Of a stretch of 64,000 nucleotides of DNA, positions 23,935 through 38,900 are shown piece by piece. Every line of letters begins with the position of its first letter. The first letter of the stretch is position 1. The translations under genes were made by a program, and so were the position numbers. Source of the DNA: Choristoneura fumiferana. Its lineage: Eukaryota > Arthropoda > Insecta > Lepidoptera > Tortricidae. The notes below the pieces were generated by a model. That model did no database searches. It was not told where the DNA came from and saw only the letters and a program-made list of their open reading frames with translations. Location of the stretch: contig NC_133473.1 of NCBI RefSeq assembly GCF_025370935.1, forward strand, positions 17,602,618 through 17,666,617, written 5' to 3'.

Positions 23935-26900
23935 GTAAGAGAACGTTTATGATTATGACGTCACGCCAACTGTTACCTAGGATGTCTTAATCTTAATCTA
24001 TATTAGCCTTTACCAGTTCGCCCGTGTGAACCATAAGTCCGGGCAGTGGAATTGAAATTCCGGGTTTTTATCAAATTCTCATGGGAAAATCCCATAGGAA
24101 ATTACATCGTAGTCTTTATTTACGTTAAATGCAAAAACCAGTGCAAAAAATACGTCTTTAGATTTAACGGTTGAGTGAGAGTTCCTGCTCCAATCTCGTG
24201 TATTCCAACGGAATCGAAATCGGAGTTCGAGGCCTAAAACTCAAAGAAAGGCCAAAGGTTAATAATTTTTTAAATTAGTTATTTTTCTAAAATTCTTATA
24301 ACTTAACCTCAAGATTAAAAGCGCAAAAGTGGCACTCTCACCTATATGTGGTGAGAACAACGAACTTTGACTTTGACACATTAATATTTATATATGTAAA
24401 TTAATATTTAAATATAGGTATAATTTTCACTTGTTAAGTTGAAAGAATAATAATAGACTTCATGAAATGATGACCCTGCTTGCATCAGGTCAGGGTTACC
24501 AACATAGGGTTATATACCTACATAGCTGTTTGTCGTTCTTGAAATTGTGTGAAATTTTTAGTTAAAGCATTGTAATTACAAATCTCCGTAGTAAACATCA
24601 TGTTTTGAGATTTGTAAACATTGTTTAAACCTTTTTTAATTCCCGACGCAAAAAGAGGGGTGTTATAAGTTTGACCGCTATGTGTGTCTGTATGTCTGTG
24701 TGTCTGTCTGTGGTACCGTAGCTCTTAAACGGGTGGACCGATTTGAATACGTTTTTTTTTATTTAAACGCAGGTTTTCTAGCCATGGTTCTTAGACATGT
24801 TTTATCAAAATCGGTTCAGCTGTTTTTGAGATACTGAACTTTGAAGTGACATAAAGTCGGGTGTTTTCCAAGTTTTTGTTGGTTAGGTTATTTAAGTTAT
24901 ACCTTTTGGCACGGGTAACAATTTATTCTCACAATTGTTTTATGCAAGTAATTAATGGATTACCTACTATACCACATTCTGTCCTAGCCCCTATTTCATT
25001 AGCATACAGGCTACAGGTGGAACTGTATCGGTCTTTATTTTGTTGCGGAACTCCTCAAACCAGCGGTGTATTTCAAATTATCTTAATCATATGTCGCCTA
25101 TCATGTCTGTGAAATGGGGTCTGCTGTATACCTAGTTATGTCATGGGTATCGGTAACTTCGAATAAAAATATTTTGCTTATAGGTACTGAATCGAAGTGA
25201 TTTTTACCTGCACAAATCTCTCAATCTAACTGAAATAAAAGTTTATTTTAAATACACATATATATATTTATAAACAACACCTGGAAAGTACCTCGGCCGT
25301 GTTATTTATCACTTACCCGAAACCCCGGTATTTCAATTACTGTAATGGATAGAAAAATGATTCAAATCTAGTTGCAATGAAGGTCAAGGCCTTATGTGCT
25401 TTTCATGCATACTTAATGTCCTAAACTTAGGGGCGTAATCACTGTGACCATTAATCATTTCCCTCGCCTGTAGCTGGGGCCGGTATTGTCTCTTTGCTTT
25501 GTATTTAGCGAATATTCACCAAAGTGTGTCACCGTCGTTCCAGTCCAACGAGTATCCACATTTAACCTCATTGCGGGCTGACATTAACGTCGCTTTCATA
25601 ACACTGTAGGCATGATAATGGCGGTTTTTCTCGATTTTGACTCACTATTATACCCCAGTACCTAAGAAGCAAAGCGTGGGAACACTTTCTCCGATATTAC
25701 CTACACAATAAAATCGGAAATGAGACTGCTTCGAGTCGAGCGGGTTGCATCAACGTCAATTATGTACTATTAAAGCTCCAGCCAATTAAAATAAGATTAA
25801 CAATGAATGTCACGCACGATGAATGGTACCGGCTTATCACGCGGTGACACGTCAACATTACATCTGACAACGGTTAGTATAATGAGAATCGGATACAGAA
25901 ATAAAACTGTCCGGAATTATCGATAAAAGCTCTATAGAACAAATTCGAAAATCTTTTCTGACCTAACCTAAAATAGATTTTACACTTCGGTACAAACTCT
26001 GATTCCCATTCTTCTTTTTTTTCAGCATTTAACTTTTAGTCCAGCCAAATTCAGAAGCTCAGTGGAAGTGGAGCGGCCTTCCACGAAGATATACCGGTTC
26101 ACGGGCACGATCTCGCACCCGGACCAGGCACGAGTGCCACTCAACTCTGACCACCTGCTCCTCAGGGAATGCACTATCAAAAACACAGACTTTGTCGAGG
26201 GCATCGTCGTGTACGCCGGCCACGAGACCAAAGCCATGCTCAACAACGGCGGCCCGCGCTACAAGTGCTCCAAACTCGAAAGAAAAATGAACACTGACGT
26301 GATCTGGTGCGTTCTAGTCCTACTCTTCCTATGCTGCGCCGGTGCCGTCGGCTGCAAGACTTGGCTCGATCAATACAGCCTCCTCGATTTCCCACTGTTC
26401 ATCCCCAAAGCGGGCTCGCCCGCGTACGAAGGCTTACTCATTTTCTGGACGTACATCATCGTCCTGCAAGTCATGATACCGGTATCTTTATACGTAACGA
26501 TAGAGATGACGAAACTGCTTCAAGTGTACCACATACATCAGGACGTAGAAATGTACGATGCTCAGACTAACACGCGCACTCAATGCAGAGCATTGAACAT
26601 CACTGAAGAGCTGGGGCAGATCAACTACCTATTCAGTGACAAAACGGGAACACTTACTGAGAACAAGATGCTATTCAGGAGATGTACCGTGAGTGGTGTG
26701 GATTATGATCATCCGCCTGGTCCTCCGGCGGAACCATCGATAGATTTGCCGCCCGTCGTCACTCCCATCACGCAAGTGTCTCCGAACAGAAGAATGCTAC
26801 AACACCTGTTAGATTCCAATGACACTCAACACACACAAAAGGTGCGTAAAATTACGAATACTGATCCCAGTACTTAACAAACCAAAGCTAAATTTCAAAT

Positions 26901-29900
26901 TTATTTGTAACGAACTGTGCTACATTACATAAATTTCTTTAATGACGTATGAAGTCTAAGCCGCTACGCAAAAAAGAAAACACACCGTGAATAGCCACTA
27001 CAGTAGAAGTGCCTCCAGTGGCTCCTCTATAGTGGCTCCAACTTGTAGCTGCGTCTCACTACAAGTGGCAACGACTGACACCATCATTCCGCAGGTCTAA
27101 ATCAATCAATGTATATACTCTTAAGTCTTATGTCTGCAGCATACACTCGAAGAGTGGCATGTGAGAAGTGGCGAGCAACGGAGGCCGAGATGTAGTGGGT
27201 CTACGTTAATACTCATGCTACTCATCATGCCGCTAAGAGAGACAAGGACAAGATGCGCGAAAGAACTGTGTGTTAATGCTACATCACACTCTAGCAGGCA
27301 AGGAGCATATTGTGGCGCAGGAGTCACACGTCAGTTTGTTGCAGGTGCGCGAGTTCCTCCTGATCCTGGCAGTGTGCAACACGGTGGTGGTGAGCCAGCC
27401 CCACGTAGACGCCATGCAGATGAGTGGCTCGAGCCCGGGCGACCGCGACGAGCCGACGAGGTCCAACGGCACGCTGCGCTCCAATGACAAGTCAGTACCA
27501 AGTACCAACCCGCCGCTAACTATTGTTCATCAACGATTATATTTGTATTTCTGGTGGGGTTTAACTAACGTTCGATCAAATGCATCGTTTGACAAACAAT
27601 TCATTTGGCAACACCTTTTTTTCTCCTCACATGTGAATTCGTACTCATTTTGAAATCTTGACGATTTATTGGTCACCTGAGAAGGGAGGCCCAGACAGTG
27701 CCGAACTCTCACCGGCTAAAAAATCCAGCAGCACGTCCCCAAGTCCCTTACTTACAAAGTAGCGGATTAGCAGATATTGGCAGATATTAAAGTGTTGTAA
27801 ATAAAATGTTTGCCAAAGGATACGTTTTATTGTAGTCCTCAGTTGGTAGGTGTTGGATCAGTCGCCGTCAACGTCACAGGATTGGTTTATGATTAATATG
27901 ACAAAACAGCAAGCAGCAGCTGGCTGACTAGCTACGAAACTGCGCCTGGCTGGCCTATCACCGCACTAAACTATTGTGTACAGGGGCATTTCGGTGAATG
28001 CTGACACTTAGTATTGCAATATTCTTCGGCACATAATAAAATATAAAAGCAACAAAACTTCTGGACATAAATTAATAGCAAAATTATCAACTGTTTTTAT
28101 TTCAGTAACGTTTCAAAATCAAAGAAAATAAATATATAGCATATGCTTGGTTATTTGGTTTGGTGTGTTTACATTTGGTACCAAAATTATGTATATTATA
28201 AATACGCCCACATACCTAGAAACTAAAAATTTAAGGATGATTTCGGTTCGCAAAAACAAGAAAACGCTGATGCGATGTGTTTTGTATTGCTGTATATTGC
28301 TTATAACATTAGAGAATAAAACTACGACATCATTACTTTTTTCTGACTTTGCCAGTTTTGTTAACTTCTGGAGTTGGGTTTTTGTGCCTTCTTCAAACAA
28401 GCATAGAGTTTAATACTTCATTTTAGGACTGGACTAACAACAAAGCGAACCAAAGCTTAGCTTGGAACAGAACAAATTTAGATCGTCTGAGGCGTGCAAA
28501 GGCGGATACAGTAATTAACTTGATGTTGGTTGTCGCGGGATTCGTGATGCGCCACGAGAAATGTAGCGGCAGCTAATGCCTCCCGATTATGTATCACTTG
28601 CTTTGGATTCGCGTGAGTGAGTTTGAATATCTTGAATAACGATTTAGATAACGTGCGGAAGTAGAAGAAAACTGACCGTGATTTGTTTGAATTATATATA
28701 CAGTTTAAGGTTTCGTATTATGTTATAACGGTATTTCGTACCAATTATTTATTAAATCTGCCTAAATCGATTAAGTAAGTATGAAAGTAAATTGTAACGA
28801 CAGTAATCATCATCATCATCATCATGTCAGCCGAAAGACGTCCACTGCTAGACATAGGCCTCCCCCAAGGCTCTCCACTCAGACCGGTCTTGTGCTTTCC
28901 GCATCCACCGCGATCCCGTGATCTTAACCAAGTCGTCGCTCCATCTTGTTGGAGGCCTCCCGACAGCTCGTCTCCCGGTCCGCGGACTCCATTCCAGAAC
29001 CTTTTGACGCCATTCCAGAACCTTCTGACCCCATCGGCCATCAGTCCTGCGAGCAATGTGCCCCGCCCACTGCCACTTTAGTTTCGCAATTCTTCACTAC
29101 AGTAATGTTCTATTTTAATAAAACTAATCTGAAGGCTGGTATTAATGTAGGTAATAATCAACTTGCATTTAGTGTGTAAAAAGTGTATTATGTGTCACAA
29201 ACATTTACTATTTCTAAACTACCACGGGCCCGTTTCAAGGTGACTTGTAGGTAAATAGTAAATCAAGCGGTAATAAAATTAGTTGTGAAAGACATCCACT
29301 TGTATTACAAGTTATCCTATCATGAAATGGACTTTAGCAAACAGAATTTAATTAAAAAAAACTCTCTACAATGGCATACTAATATCAAATTTAACGTTAT
29401 TTTAACAGTTTTGCAACTAACCTATCACTCCCGCCCACTTACTTATGCTTGCATGATTGCTAATCGGACTTCGAATGCATAAACTATTTTTAACAAATCC
29501 GGGTTGGCCAACAATCGGTACTCTGCAACCAACTACAACTAACCTCCACGTTCTGCACTTTACTGATAAAGTTTATACTTCTCGAAAATAATGACCCATG
29601 ATACTGAACTCTCTAAGAGGAAACAGTTAAGGCCGATGTACACCAGATACAACTGCGTGCCACGTCACGCACACGCACCAGTTGTAATGTATGAAACTGT
29701 ATAGAAATGGCATCTTTCTATACAGTTTCATACATTACAACTGGTACGTGTGCGTGTCAAGTTACGCACACGCATCTGGTATGCATCGGCCTTTAATTGT
29801 CACAAAAAAGTAAAAAAAAAAAAACTAAATTGTAAGCAGCAACATCACCTGATAATGACATGGATTATGATGACCTACAATATTGTCTTAATTAAGAAAT

Positions 29901-32900
29901 GAATCACCTAGGGATATTCAATATCATGGACAGAATCACTCCAATCACCAAATCTACACACTGTATTAAAAAAGCATTCGGCTCAATAACACACAGAAAT
30001 TTAAGTAAGAACTAAAATACCCATGAAAACTTGTCCCAGATCGCAGCGTGGCGGGAGGGTGTCCAAAAAGCTGGCAGCATTGCCACGGTGGGTGGCAATG
30101 CTGAGGGCTAGGTAAGAACTAGCCCTTTATTTATACAAAACTAACCCATTGCTTTTTACAATCAACAATTATTTTTTATTTTATTATTTGCGTTCACTTC
30201 GATAGCAAATAACTAATAGACGTTATGTGAGTAGCCAGTGTTGTGTCTGATGATTTGTCGCACCTCATTTCATGGAAACTCGAGTGTCCAGTATCAACAG
30301 ATACTGGTAACCTAGATTTTTTTTCTTTATTCAACTTCGCTTTATGCAAGTTCGTGTAAAAAAAAACGAAATAAAACATAATTCTTGTATGCGGAGCAAT
30401 CTTTATCTGTAGTCATTAGGTACCTTGCACAAACAGCTTGCCTGTAGGTGGGAAGCTACTTAAATTTGCCAAATGGCTACTTAAACTTTTTTTATAAATT
30501 AACTTATAAGTCTCGATTAAAACTATCACATTCAAAATATGTACCTATTTCATTCAACGCACTGTTTTACGCATTACCATAATTAATTATACTTGCATTG
30601 CATAGCATAAAATATCATTACCACTAAAACCAGTGCTATTCTCTGCATAAATAAGCATTCTTATTAGGGATCACTAAGTCTACAAGCTGAATCGCATGCT
30701 TGTGTATGAAACTAGTTTCATACCAAATAATTTTCATCTATAATCTTAATTATTCGTATGACATCCAGTATGCACAATCAAATCGATGCCTGAAGGCAAC
30801 ACGCGTGCTGCACCTGCCATAGATTTTTTGTTGCGATTTAATGGAGCTATTATAGGTATATACGTAGTTAGGTATTAAGAAATCATTAAGAGTGGAGAAC
30901 ATAGGTGTGCAAGCAAACAGGGGCATGTTTACTCGCAAACAGCGCCGTGTTGTGTCGTGGTGCAAAGGTTACAAATCTGCACCAGTAACACACTCGCGTA
31001 TATAGCGGACAATATAAGTATAATGTATCCCATTCCTTTCTTACTGTTTCTATTTTCTAACACGCTCACAATCACAACCAATTGTTTAGACAACGATATG
31101 AGGTATTGGTAAGAATATTTAGTTAGTGAATACGATTGTGGGCATACACAATCGAACTAACGTATAATCCTGGGCCTAATTGGCAAAGATATTGGCCAAA
31201 GCCTATGGATAATAAATGAGGCGAAGACACATTGAGGATAATGTATATATAGGGATAAATACTTATCCGCTATAAACGCTAGTGGTGCTTGGCCTCCTGA
31301 CCTATCTAACTCAGTGTTTTTCAGCGTATGGGTCTCGACCTCTTGTAGGGTCGCAATTACCTACTTCAAAATACGTACAAAATACGTTCATTTACTCATA
31401 TTGTTCATCATTAAGAATATCATAAATAAGTAGATTAGGAAGAAGGTAGGAGGTAGTAGGAAGTCGCCAAATATTTCTCTAGATGGATAGGAGGTCGTGC
31501 CGTGAATTTTTTTTAAAACACTGATCTAGCTCATTACTAGGTACTGACATACACAGTAGAGGAAACTGAATCTCGTGCCAGGACGCTTTTCACGATGATT
31601 TCTTTGACAGACACGTATGGAATGTCAATATGACTTGAGCGATAAGGCTCCACCCTCATGCACGGTCCAGTTTCATCGACTGTACGTATCTACTAAAATT
31701 TCAGTTGGGCACACTGTAAAGGCCTATGCTAGCTGACGCGGCTTGCCCGGAGCGGGTAGACGCCTGTTGAAAAATAGAAAGAGCAGCGCGAACTGTACGC
31801 GTCGCGAAAGACAGATTTTACCTGTATCGGCAACCGCAGGCGTGCGCCCGCTCCGTGCACTCGCGCCAGCTAGCGTAGGCCCTTAAGCTAGAAACGCACG
31901 ACGGTGAAGGCGGAGCGGTGCAGCGCGGCGCCGGGGTGGTACCGGTTGTAATATTCGAGCTAATATGAAAGAGGCCACACAGAGTACCGCGTGGGAAATA
32001 AGCTTGGCGCGGTATTCTGTGTGGCCTCTTTCACGTTAGCTCGTATATTACAACCGGTACCGCTTCCGCGCCGCACCGCTCAGCCTCCGCCGTCAGTGTG
32101 TTTCTAGCTTTAGTCGTCCTACGATCAGTCGTCGCAACATAATCACGCTGATTCCAGGTACGCGCGGTTGACAGAGTCGCGGTCTACGACGCCGTCGCCG
32201 CCGCCGTCGACCACGTCCCCGTTGCGCTTCCGGTTAGGCCGGCTGCCGTTCGGGACCAAGGACGACAGCGCCAGTGAGCCCAGCACAAGCGTTGAACAAC
32301 AGGTGGGATTACAAGTTTTTAATGGTTCAAGGTTAACCCTGAAATGCATGATTGCAAATCATTCAAAAAAACAAATCAAAATACCTAGTTTCAATTATTT
32401 TTTTACTCTTTTTTTTCAAATCAAATAAAAAAAGATAGGTAGAGCTTCTTTTCAAAAAAAAAAAAAGGATGAACCTATCATTTTCTTTTATTCTTCTTTT
32501 CTCTTTGAATTATTCTGCGACGAAGATAAAAAATAAGTGCATTCTGCTCTAGCGACGTCGTACTGCCTCAAGAGTAGCTAGGTGCGACCTTGGATGTTAG
32601 AGGTAGCCACGCTCGCGTCTTCGGGCGACGTCGCCATGGCGTCCCAGTGAGTCCGAGCTCTTAGACTATCATTGTATGTGTGTGCAGCTGGCGCGTTTCG
32701 AAGCGGAGAGCCCGGACGAGCTGGCGCTGGCGGAGGCGGCGCTGGCGTACGGCTACGAGCTGCGCGCGCGCGCCCCGCACGAGCTGGAGCTGGGCGTGCG
32801 CGGCGAGCTCACCAGGCTGCGCGTGCTGCGCGTGCAGCAGTTCGACTCCACGCGCAAGTGCATGTCCGTCGCGCTGCGCGGCCCGCAGGGACAGGTAACT

Positions 32901-35900
32901 GCGCGGGCGCGGTACACCACTTCACTGGGGAACTTCTCGCCGAAAACGGGAGCTTGTAATAGGGTTATTAACGCCATCGCATCGGTCAATTGACATGCTT
33001 TTTGTGAGCAGTCATAACAAAATTCACATTTAAAACGGTAGGTAGGTTCACACACGTGTTACAATCTCCCTTGCACCGAAACTAAGTCTGTGAATGCATA
33101 GAATCGCTCATTCAATTTCAGCGCTGGCTGTACAGAGCTCTGATAACAAAGCAATAGTCAAGTACCGTCATCAAACCGATGTATTGAAAAAAAGTGAAAA
33201 TTTGCCCGAAAACTTTTTTCATGTCGATGGCCGATCCTTCCTATCAAATCTTTCTTACAATACCAAAGTATCACCTGTCTCTTCTCAGGTGATTCTGTAC
33301 GTGAAAGGCGCAGACAGCACAGTGCTGAACGCGTTGGCGCCCGTGCGTGCCGGCTCGCCCGAGGCCGCCGTGGCCGAGCGCACGCGCGCGCTGCTCAGCG
33401 AATATTCGCGCGCCGGCCTGCGCACGCTCGTCATGGCCAAACGCACCATGCAGCCCGCGCTCTGGGAGGAGTGGCTAGCGGGGCACGCGCGCGCCGCAGA
33501 GATCGGGGAAGGTAACATGCTTTTACACAGCCGGCGATAGTCTAAAGTAGCTCCTAGATGGTCGAGCGCACGCGCACGCTGCTCAGCGAATATTCACGCG
33601 CCGGCTTGCGTACGCTCGTCATCGCTAAACGCACCTGGGAGGAGTAGCTGGCGGGGGACGCGCGTGCCGCAGATATCGGGGAAGGTAACATGACTTTACA
33701 CATTCAGTGTTAGTCTAGCACCGAGTTGTTTATCCACCCGCTCGAGTCTAACAAGGCTAACAATTTCGCATTTTTAGACTCCCAAGTGCCTGTTGGCTAA
33801 TCATCAGCAGATCTTTCTGCACACAAACTGCTTTGACAAGAAATTTGTAGTAAGATAGGCTGTGTGTTTTTTTAATTACGAACTTTTATTACATTTTATT
33901 CATCAGGTCGCGAGAAACGCCTCCGCGACTCCTTGGCCCGTCTCGAAAGCGCTCTGACCCTGGTCGGGGCCACGGGAGTGGAAGACCGTTTGCAAGAGGA
34001 TGTGCCGCGAACCGTGCGGGCCCTCCTGGACGCCGGGATAGTCGTGTGGGTGCTGACGGGGGACAAGCCCGAGACCGCCATCAATATCGCTTACTCCGCT
34101 GCGCTGTTCTCCCAGAGCGACAGGCTGCTGCATCTCATGTCGAGAGACAAGGTAGGTTGATGAACTTCAGGGTTTTACTTATTTGTAGCTCAGTTGATCT
34201 CGCTCCTACTTTATTTGTGAGAAAACGATGCACTGAACGGCTAAGCTATTTGAATGAGAACGTGCCACGGATTATGCTGCGATTAAGACAAGCCTGAGAC
34301 TGCTATTTACTTAGAACCCGTATGTCCCAACGGCCATCGCATCAGTTCTGCGACGTATGGGTTTCCGTACCCGCTTCCATTTCAGCGTTTTAAAATGCTG
34401 AGCTATGTCGGTTTATTCAGTGACCTTGGTTCTCCGGTAAATATCGCCGTTTCTAATTTGGTCCCTAAGAGAACGTCCTACCATAGCAATCTGTGTTAGC
34501 TTTGTATGCGATAATTTTATTTATCAGGAGCATGCGGAGTCAACGATAAAGAGTTACCTGGGGCTGTCAGGCGCGGAGCTGGGCGCGGGCGGGCGCGCGC
34601 TGGTGGTGGACGGCCGCACGCTGACGTACATCCTGGACCGGCGCTCGGGGCTCGTGGCGCCCTTCCTCTCGCTGGCGCGCCGCTGCTCCGCCGTGCTCTG
34701 CTGCCGCGCCACGCCGCTGCAGAAGGCTTACATCGTCAAGGTACGGTACTGGTGGGGGTTCATTAAGATGTAAGGTCAAAGTCAAATTACATTCGACTAC
34801 CTTAATATTATATGAGTTGGTCCGAGATACTCGTACTTATTGTTAATCTTATTTATTGCAGGCGGTGAAGGAGGAGCTGGGCGTGACGACACTCGCCATC
34901 GGCGACGGTGCCAACGACGTGTCAATGATACAGACCGCCGACGTCGGCGTCGGTACGTAGTCAGATCAGTTGTAGCTTAAACTTCTTATACTTAGTCGCA
35001 GTAAAAATGATTATTGAGACTGTTTGAAGTGTTTCAAATTGTGTCTGTGACAAAGTAGGTACGTACGCGTTCAGCAAATTTTGACTATAGCTCCCTAAAC
35101 AGAGGTGCTCCGTGTTTAACACCACAAGTAATCCCGACAAAGGGAATTCGTGAATTTGCTACTAAATCATTATTACGGAAATATAGATCTATAGTTAATA
35201 TTTTTATAGTAATATATAGGCTCCGTCGTTAGACATTTTTAAAAAAAGACTGAAGAACTGGCTTGTGGAGCACACATTCTACACTTTTGATGAGTTCCTT
35301 AAATTTCAGCCAACGGCTATTATTTACTAAAATTATTTAATTAATTAGTTCTTAGAATATATTAGAATAATTTTACAAAATGACATGTAATAATGATATT
35401 ACCAATAAAAGAGTTTGAGTAGGATGTGGCAATTCGAGGTGTTGTCTTTTAAAAACAACCTATTTATTACAGGTCTGTCAGGGCAGGAGGGGCGGCAAGC
35501 GGTTATGGCCTCTGACTTCGCGCTGCCAAGGTTCAAATTCGTCGAGCGCCTCTTACTGGTGCACGGCCACTGGTGCTACGACCGGTTGGCCAGGATGATA
35601 CTCTACTTCTTTCTTAAAAATGCCGTGAGTATGCTGTATTTAGTCCTGTAACTTTGATTTCCCAATCCCTTGGATATAAGGGATTTTGCACGAATATATA
35701 TGTAAACTATGCCGAAATGGTACAATTAAAAAAAATTTTAGAGTACCCCCATAGACGTAAAGTGGGGGTGATTTTTTTTCTCATCCAACCTTGTAGTGTG
35801 GGGTATCGTTGGATAGGCCTTATGGGGTACCATTAAGGGGTTGCTAAAACGATTTTTCGATTCAGTGATCTGTTTGCAAAATACATACATACATACATAT

Positions 35901-38900
35901 AATCACGCCTCTTTCCCGTAGGGGTAGGCAGAGACCATAAAATATTCAACTTTAAAGTGCAAATTTTCATTAAAATCGAGCGTTCCCCCCCCCCCTAAAA
36001 TCAAAACCAGTGGGTGGAAAAAAATAAAAAATTCAGAATACTATAACGGTTAAGTTTTCTTCAGAATTATTAGTAGTTTAAGAGTAAATAGCAGCCTAAG
36101 GTATAAATTTTATACCGTCGTGTACTATAAAATATACCTAAACTTGGAATATTCCGTACAAAATACGAAATCCTAATTATTTCGTAATGGCTACGGAAGC
36201 CTATTTTTGGCTACAGGTTAGTTGTTTGTTGGCAGACGTTCGTGTTCATGGTGTTCTGGTACCAGCTGTACTGCGGCTTCTCTTCGGCCGTGATGATCGA
36301 CCAGCTGCACATGATGACTTACAACCTCGTGTTCACCGCCTTCCCGCCGCTCGTCATTGGTAACTTAACACGCATTACTTTTTACAGAGTAGTCCGATTT
36401 CGATCATTCTTTTTTTATTGGATAGATAGGGTATACCTCGAAGTTGGGCCCATATAAATTTGGGAAAAATTCTAACCCTAAGGAGCCCTAAGCGTGGAAC
36501 AAAATTATAAAATAAAAACTTTAACAAAAAAAATAAACCGCCGAAAAATCTGAACAGCAAAAAATAATAAACCTTTTTTGTTTAACCTTAATCTAGGTAC
36601 CAGTTTGAAGTCGGTACTCGGTACCTCAGCACTAGCCAGGAGAAGTGGACCTATAGTCGTCTACCTGATGGGCTTCTTTCACTCCTTCTAACTCGTACCC
36701 AGATTAAGGTTAAACAAAAAAGGTTTATTATTTTTTGCTTTTCAGTTTTTTCCAGTGGTTTATTTTTTTTTGTTAAAAAGTTTTTTCTCGCAATCGCAGT
36801 GCAAAGTATAGGTGTAAAACTCTAGCATTAAACCTATTTTCCCCTCGACGTAACTATCGACGTTATACATATGAACGTTTCAGGTAAAATTACTCATTTT
36901 ATGCTCTCGTTGTACGGTCGGTTCCTTAACTTATGTATCCACTTTTTCATACTAGTTGCATAGCAAAGTGGATACTTATGTTAGGGCACCAACTGTACCT
37001 GTACCATCTAGTATTATTTGAACACGTCTGACGTCCGTCCGTCCACAGGCGCGTACGACCGCGTGGCGCCGGCGGGGCTGCTGTCCGAGCGGCCCGGCCT
37101 GTACAGCGCGTCGCGGCGCGGTCTGGCGTACCGCACGCACTCGTTCTGGGCCGTCCTGGCCGAGTCCGTCTACATCAGCGTGGTGATCTTCTTCACGGCC
37201 GCGAGCGCCTACTGGGACTCCACTGTGGACTTCTGGGCGTTCGGCGTCTGCAACATGACCTGTTGCCTCGTTATAATGCTGGCGTACGTCGCCATTGAGA
37301 CCAGGAGCTGGGTGAGTTGATCTCTTACGGATTTTTGCGTGTTTGTACACTGAGTAATGAAGACTCGTCAAATATAAGTATACCCACGGACCTGTAGGTA
37401 TATAGGTTATGTAGGTGTATGACTCCAGTCGTCCTATATTGCGAGTCCAAACATAAATATTAATATTTATTTTTCTCAATTTGCGTTTGCCTAAACGCCA
37501 TTCTCGCAATACCACGCGAAATCGAAGAAAATTGTAAACTGTGCTAATCTGAGTAAATAAAATAGTTCTAGATGATAGATTATAGATATTTTGGACTGAA
37601 AGTGACTAGACATGAGATGATAACGTATTTAAAGATTGACATGCTCGGTTCTCATATATTGTACCGCACTCAATTCGCGTATTTACTCGTAATTACAAAA
37701 TGGGTCTGTGGATATACTTTTTATTTTCATTGTTATTTACCATCCATCGCTGACTACATTTAGTTCGGGACGCTAATAGTAACTTTGAAAGGGGCATTAC
37801 ATACTTAATAATAATCTTTGCCATAGCCTTTTCAGCTTATAGCAGAAATTCTGCTTGTAATTTTCTGTTTTATTCCTTTCATGATTAAGAATGTACAATT
37901 TCAAAAGTGATAATGCACATAACAATGTGATGTAGTAAGCGATGGGTTATGAACTGACACGGTTGATTGAAATTACTGAATCAATAATGCTACTCGACTC
38001 GGTAAACTAGGATAACTACACAATTAATGTAATTTCAGACGGTTCACTCGAGTGAACGTTCACTAGAGTGATTGATTCATTTCTCTTTTATTCCTTGATC
38101 ACTTTCGTTGCATTTTGTGTTCAATCAGACATGTAGTGCAGTGTCCTAATTAAATGAATGAACACCCTTGTATACCACAAGAGAAATCTGTCCCCACGCG
38201 GATGTTATGCCGGGAGACCGAAACTCACTCACTTATAGCCTTATAGTGATGTGATGAGTGAAAAATGCAAAATGAAACGCGAAACGCAAATAATGAACCG
38301 TCTGATTCCACCTTTAACAAACATTTTGGAACAACACTATCACTGTTGATGTTTTAACTTTACCCAACACTACTTTCCTGCAATACTACAAGTAGCTAAA
38401 CATTTTTCGTAACTAAATGGTTTTGTGCAATGTGTTTCATTGTCTCGGTGTTCATAAATTGTATTTATTAATCAGTAATGTTGTTATTTCGTCGTTTTTT
38501 AACTGGTAAATGTTTACATGCAGCTTTTCTATTTTAAACTTGTAAGTGGTTAACGTGTGTGAACTAAATAAGAATAAATAAAATAATATATGTTGTGATG
38601 TCTCTGTCACTATGCCGTTAACACCGTGTTCGTGTGGTTTAAATCACCCAATCCTCTGGCACTATTCACAATGCTTCTAGTAGTTATAAAATAAGTTAGA
38701 GTGTTAAAGGCACTTACTCGTACGTACCGACAATAGGAATAATGTCAACTTTTTAAGCCGCATTCACATTTATCTGTCGTGTTGTGTTGTTGTTGATGTT
38801 CTCTGTCTCTCTCTATAGCAGCGGTTCTTAACCGGTGGTCCGCGGACCACTGGTGGTCCCTGGAAGACCTCGAAGTGGTCCGCGAAGCCATTAACAACGA

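Larger units (their letters stand above)
27491..31716. other. Flippase intron, 5' part
   Basis: 4.7 kb intron between exons 3 and 4. Overlapping open frames on both strands at 28119-28413 have no recognisable motif. It holds a (cat)n-headed repeat at 28806-29080 and the MITEs listed separately. Confidence 0.55.

Noticed and set aside
28119..28413. Overlapping open frames of about 90 codons on both strands
   Set aside because: Lies in a flippase intron; open on both strands by chance, no motif.
36976..37515. 179-codon minus-strand open frame
   Set aside because: Antisense of flippase exon 12, whose sense translation matches a conserved family.
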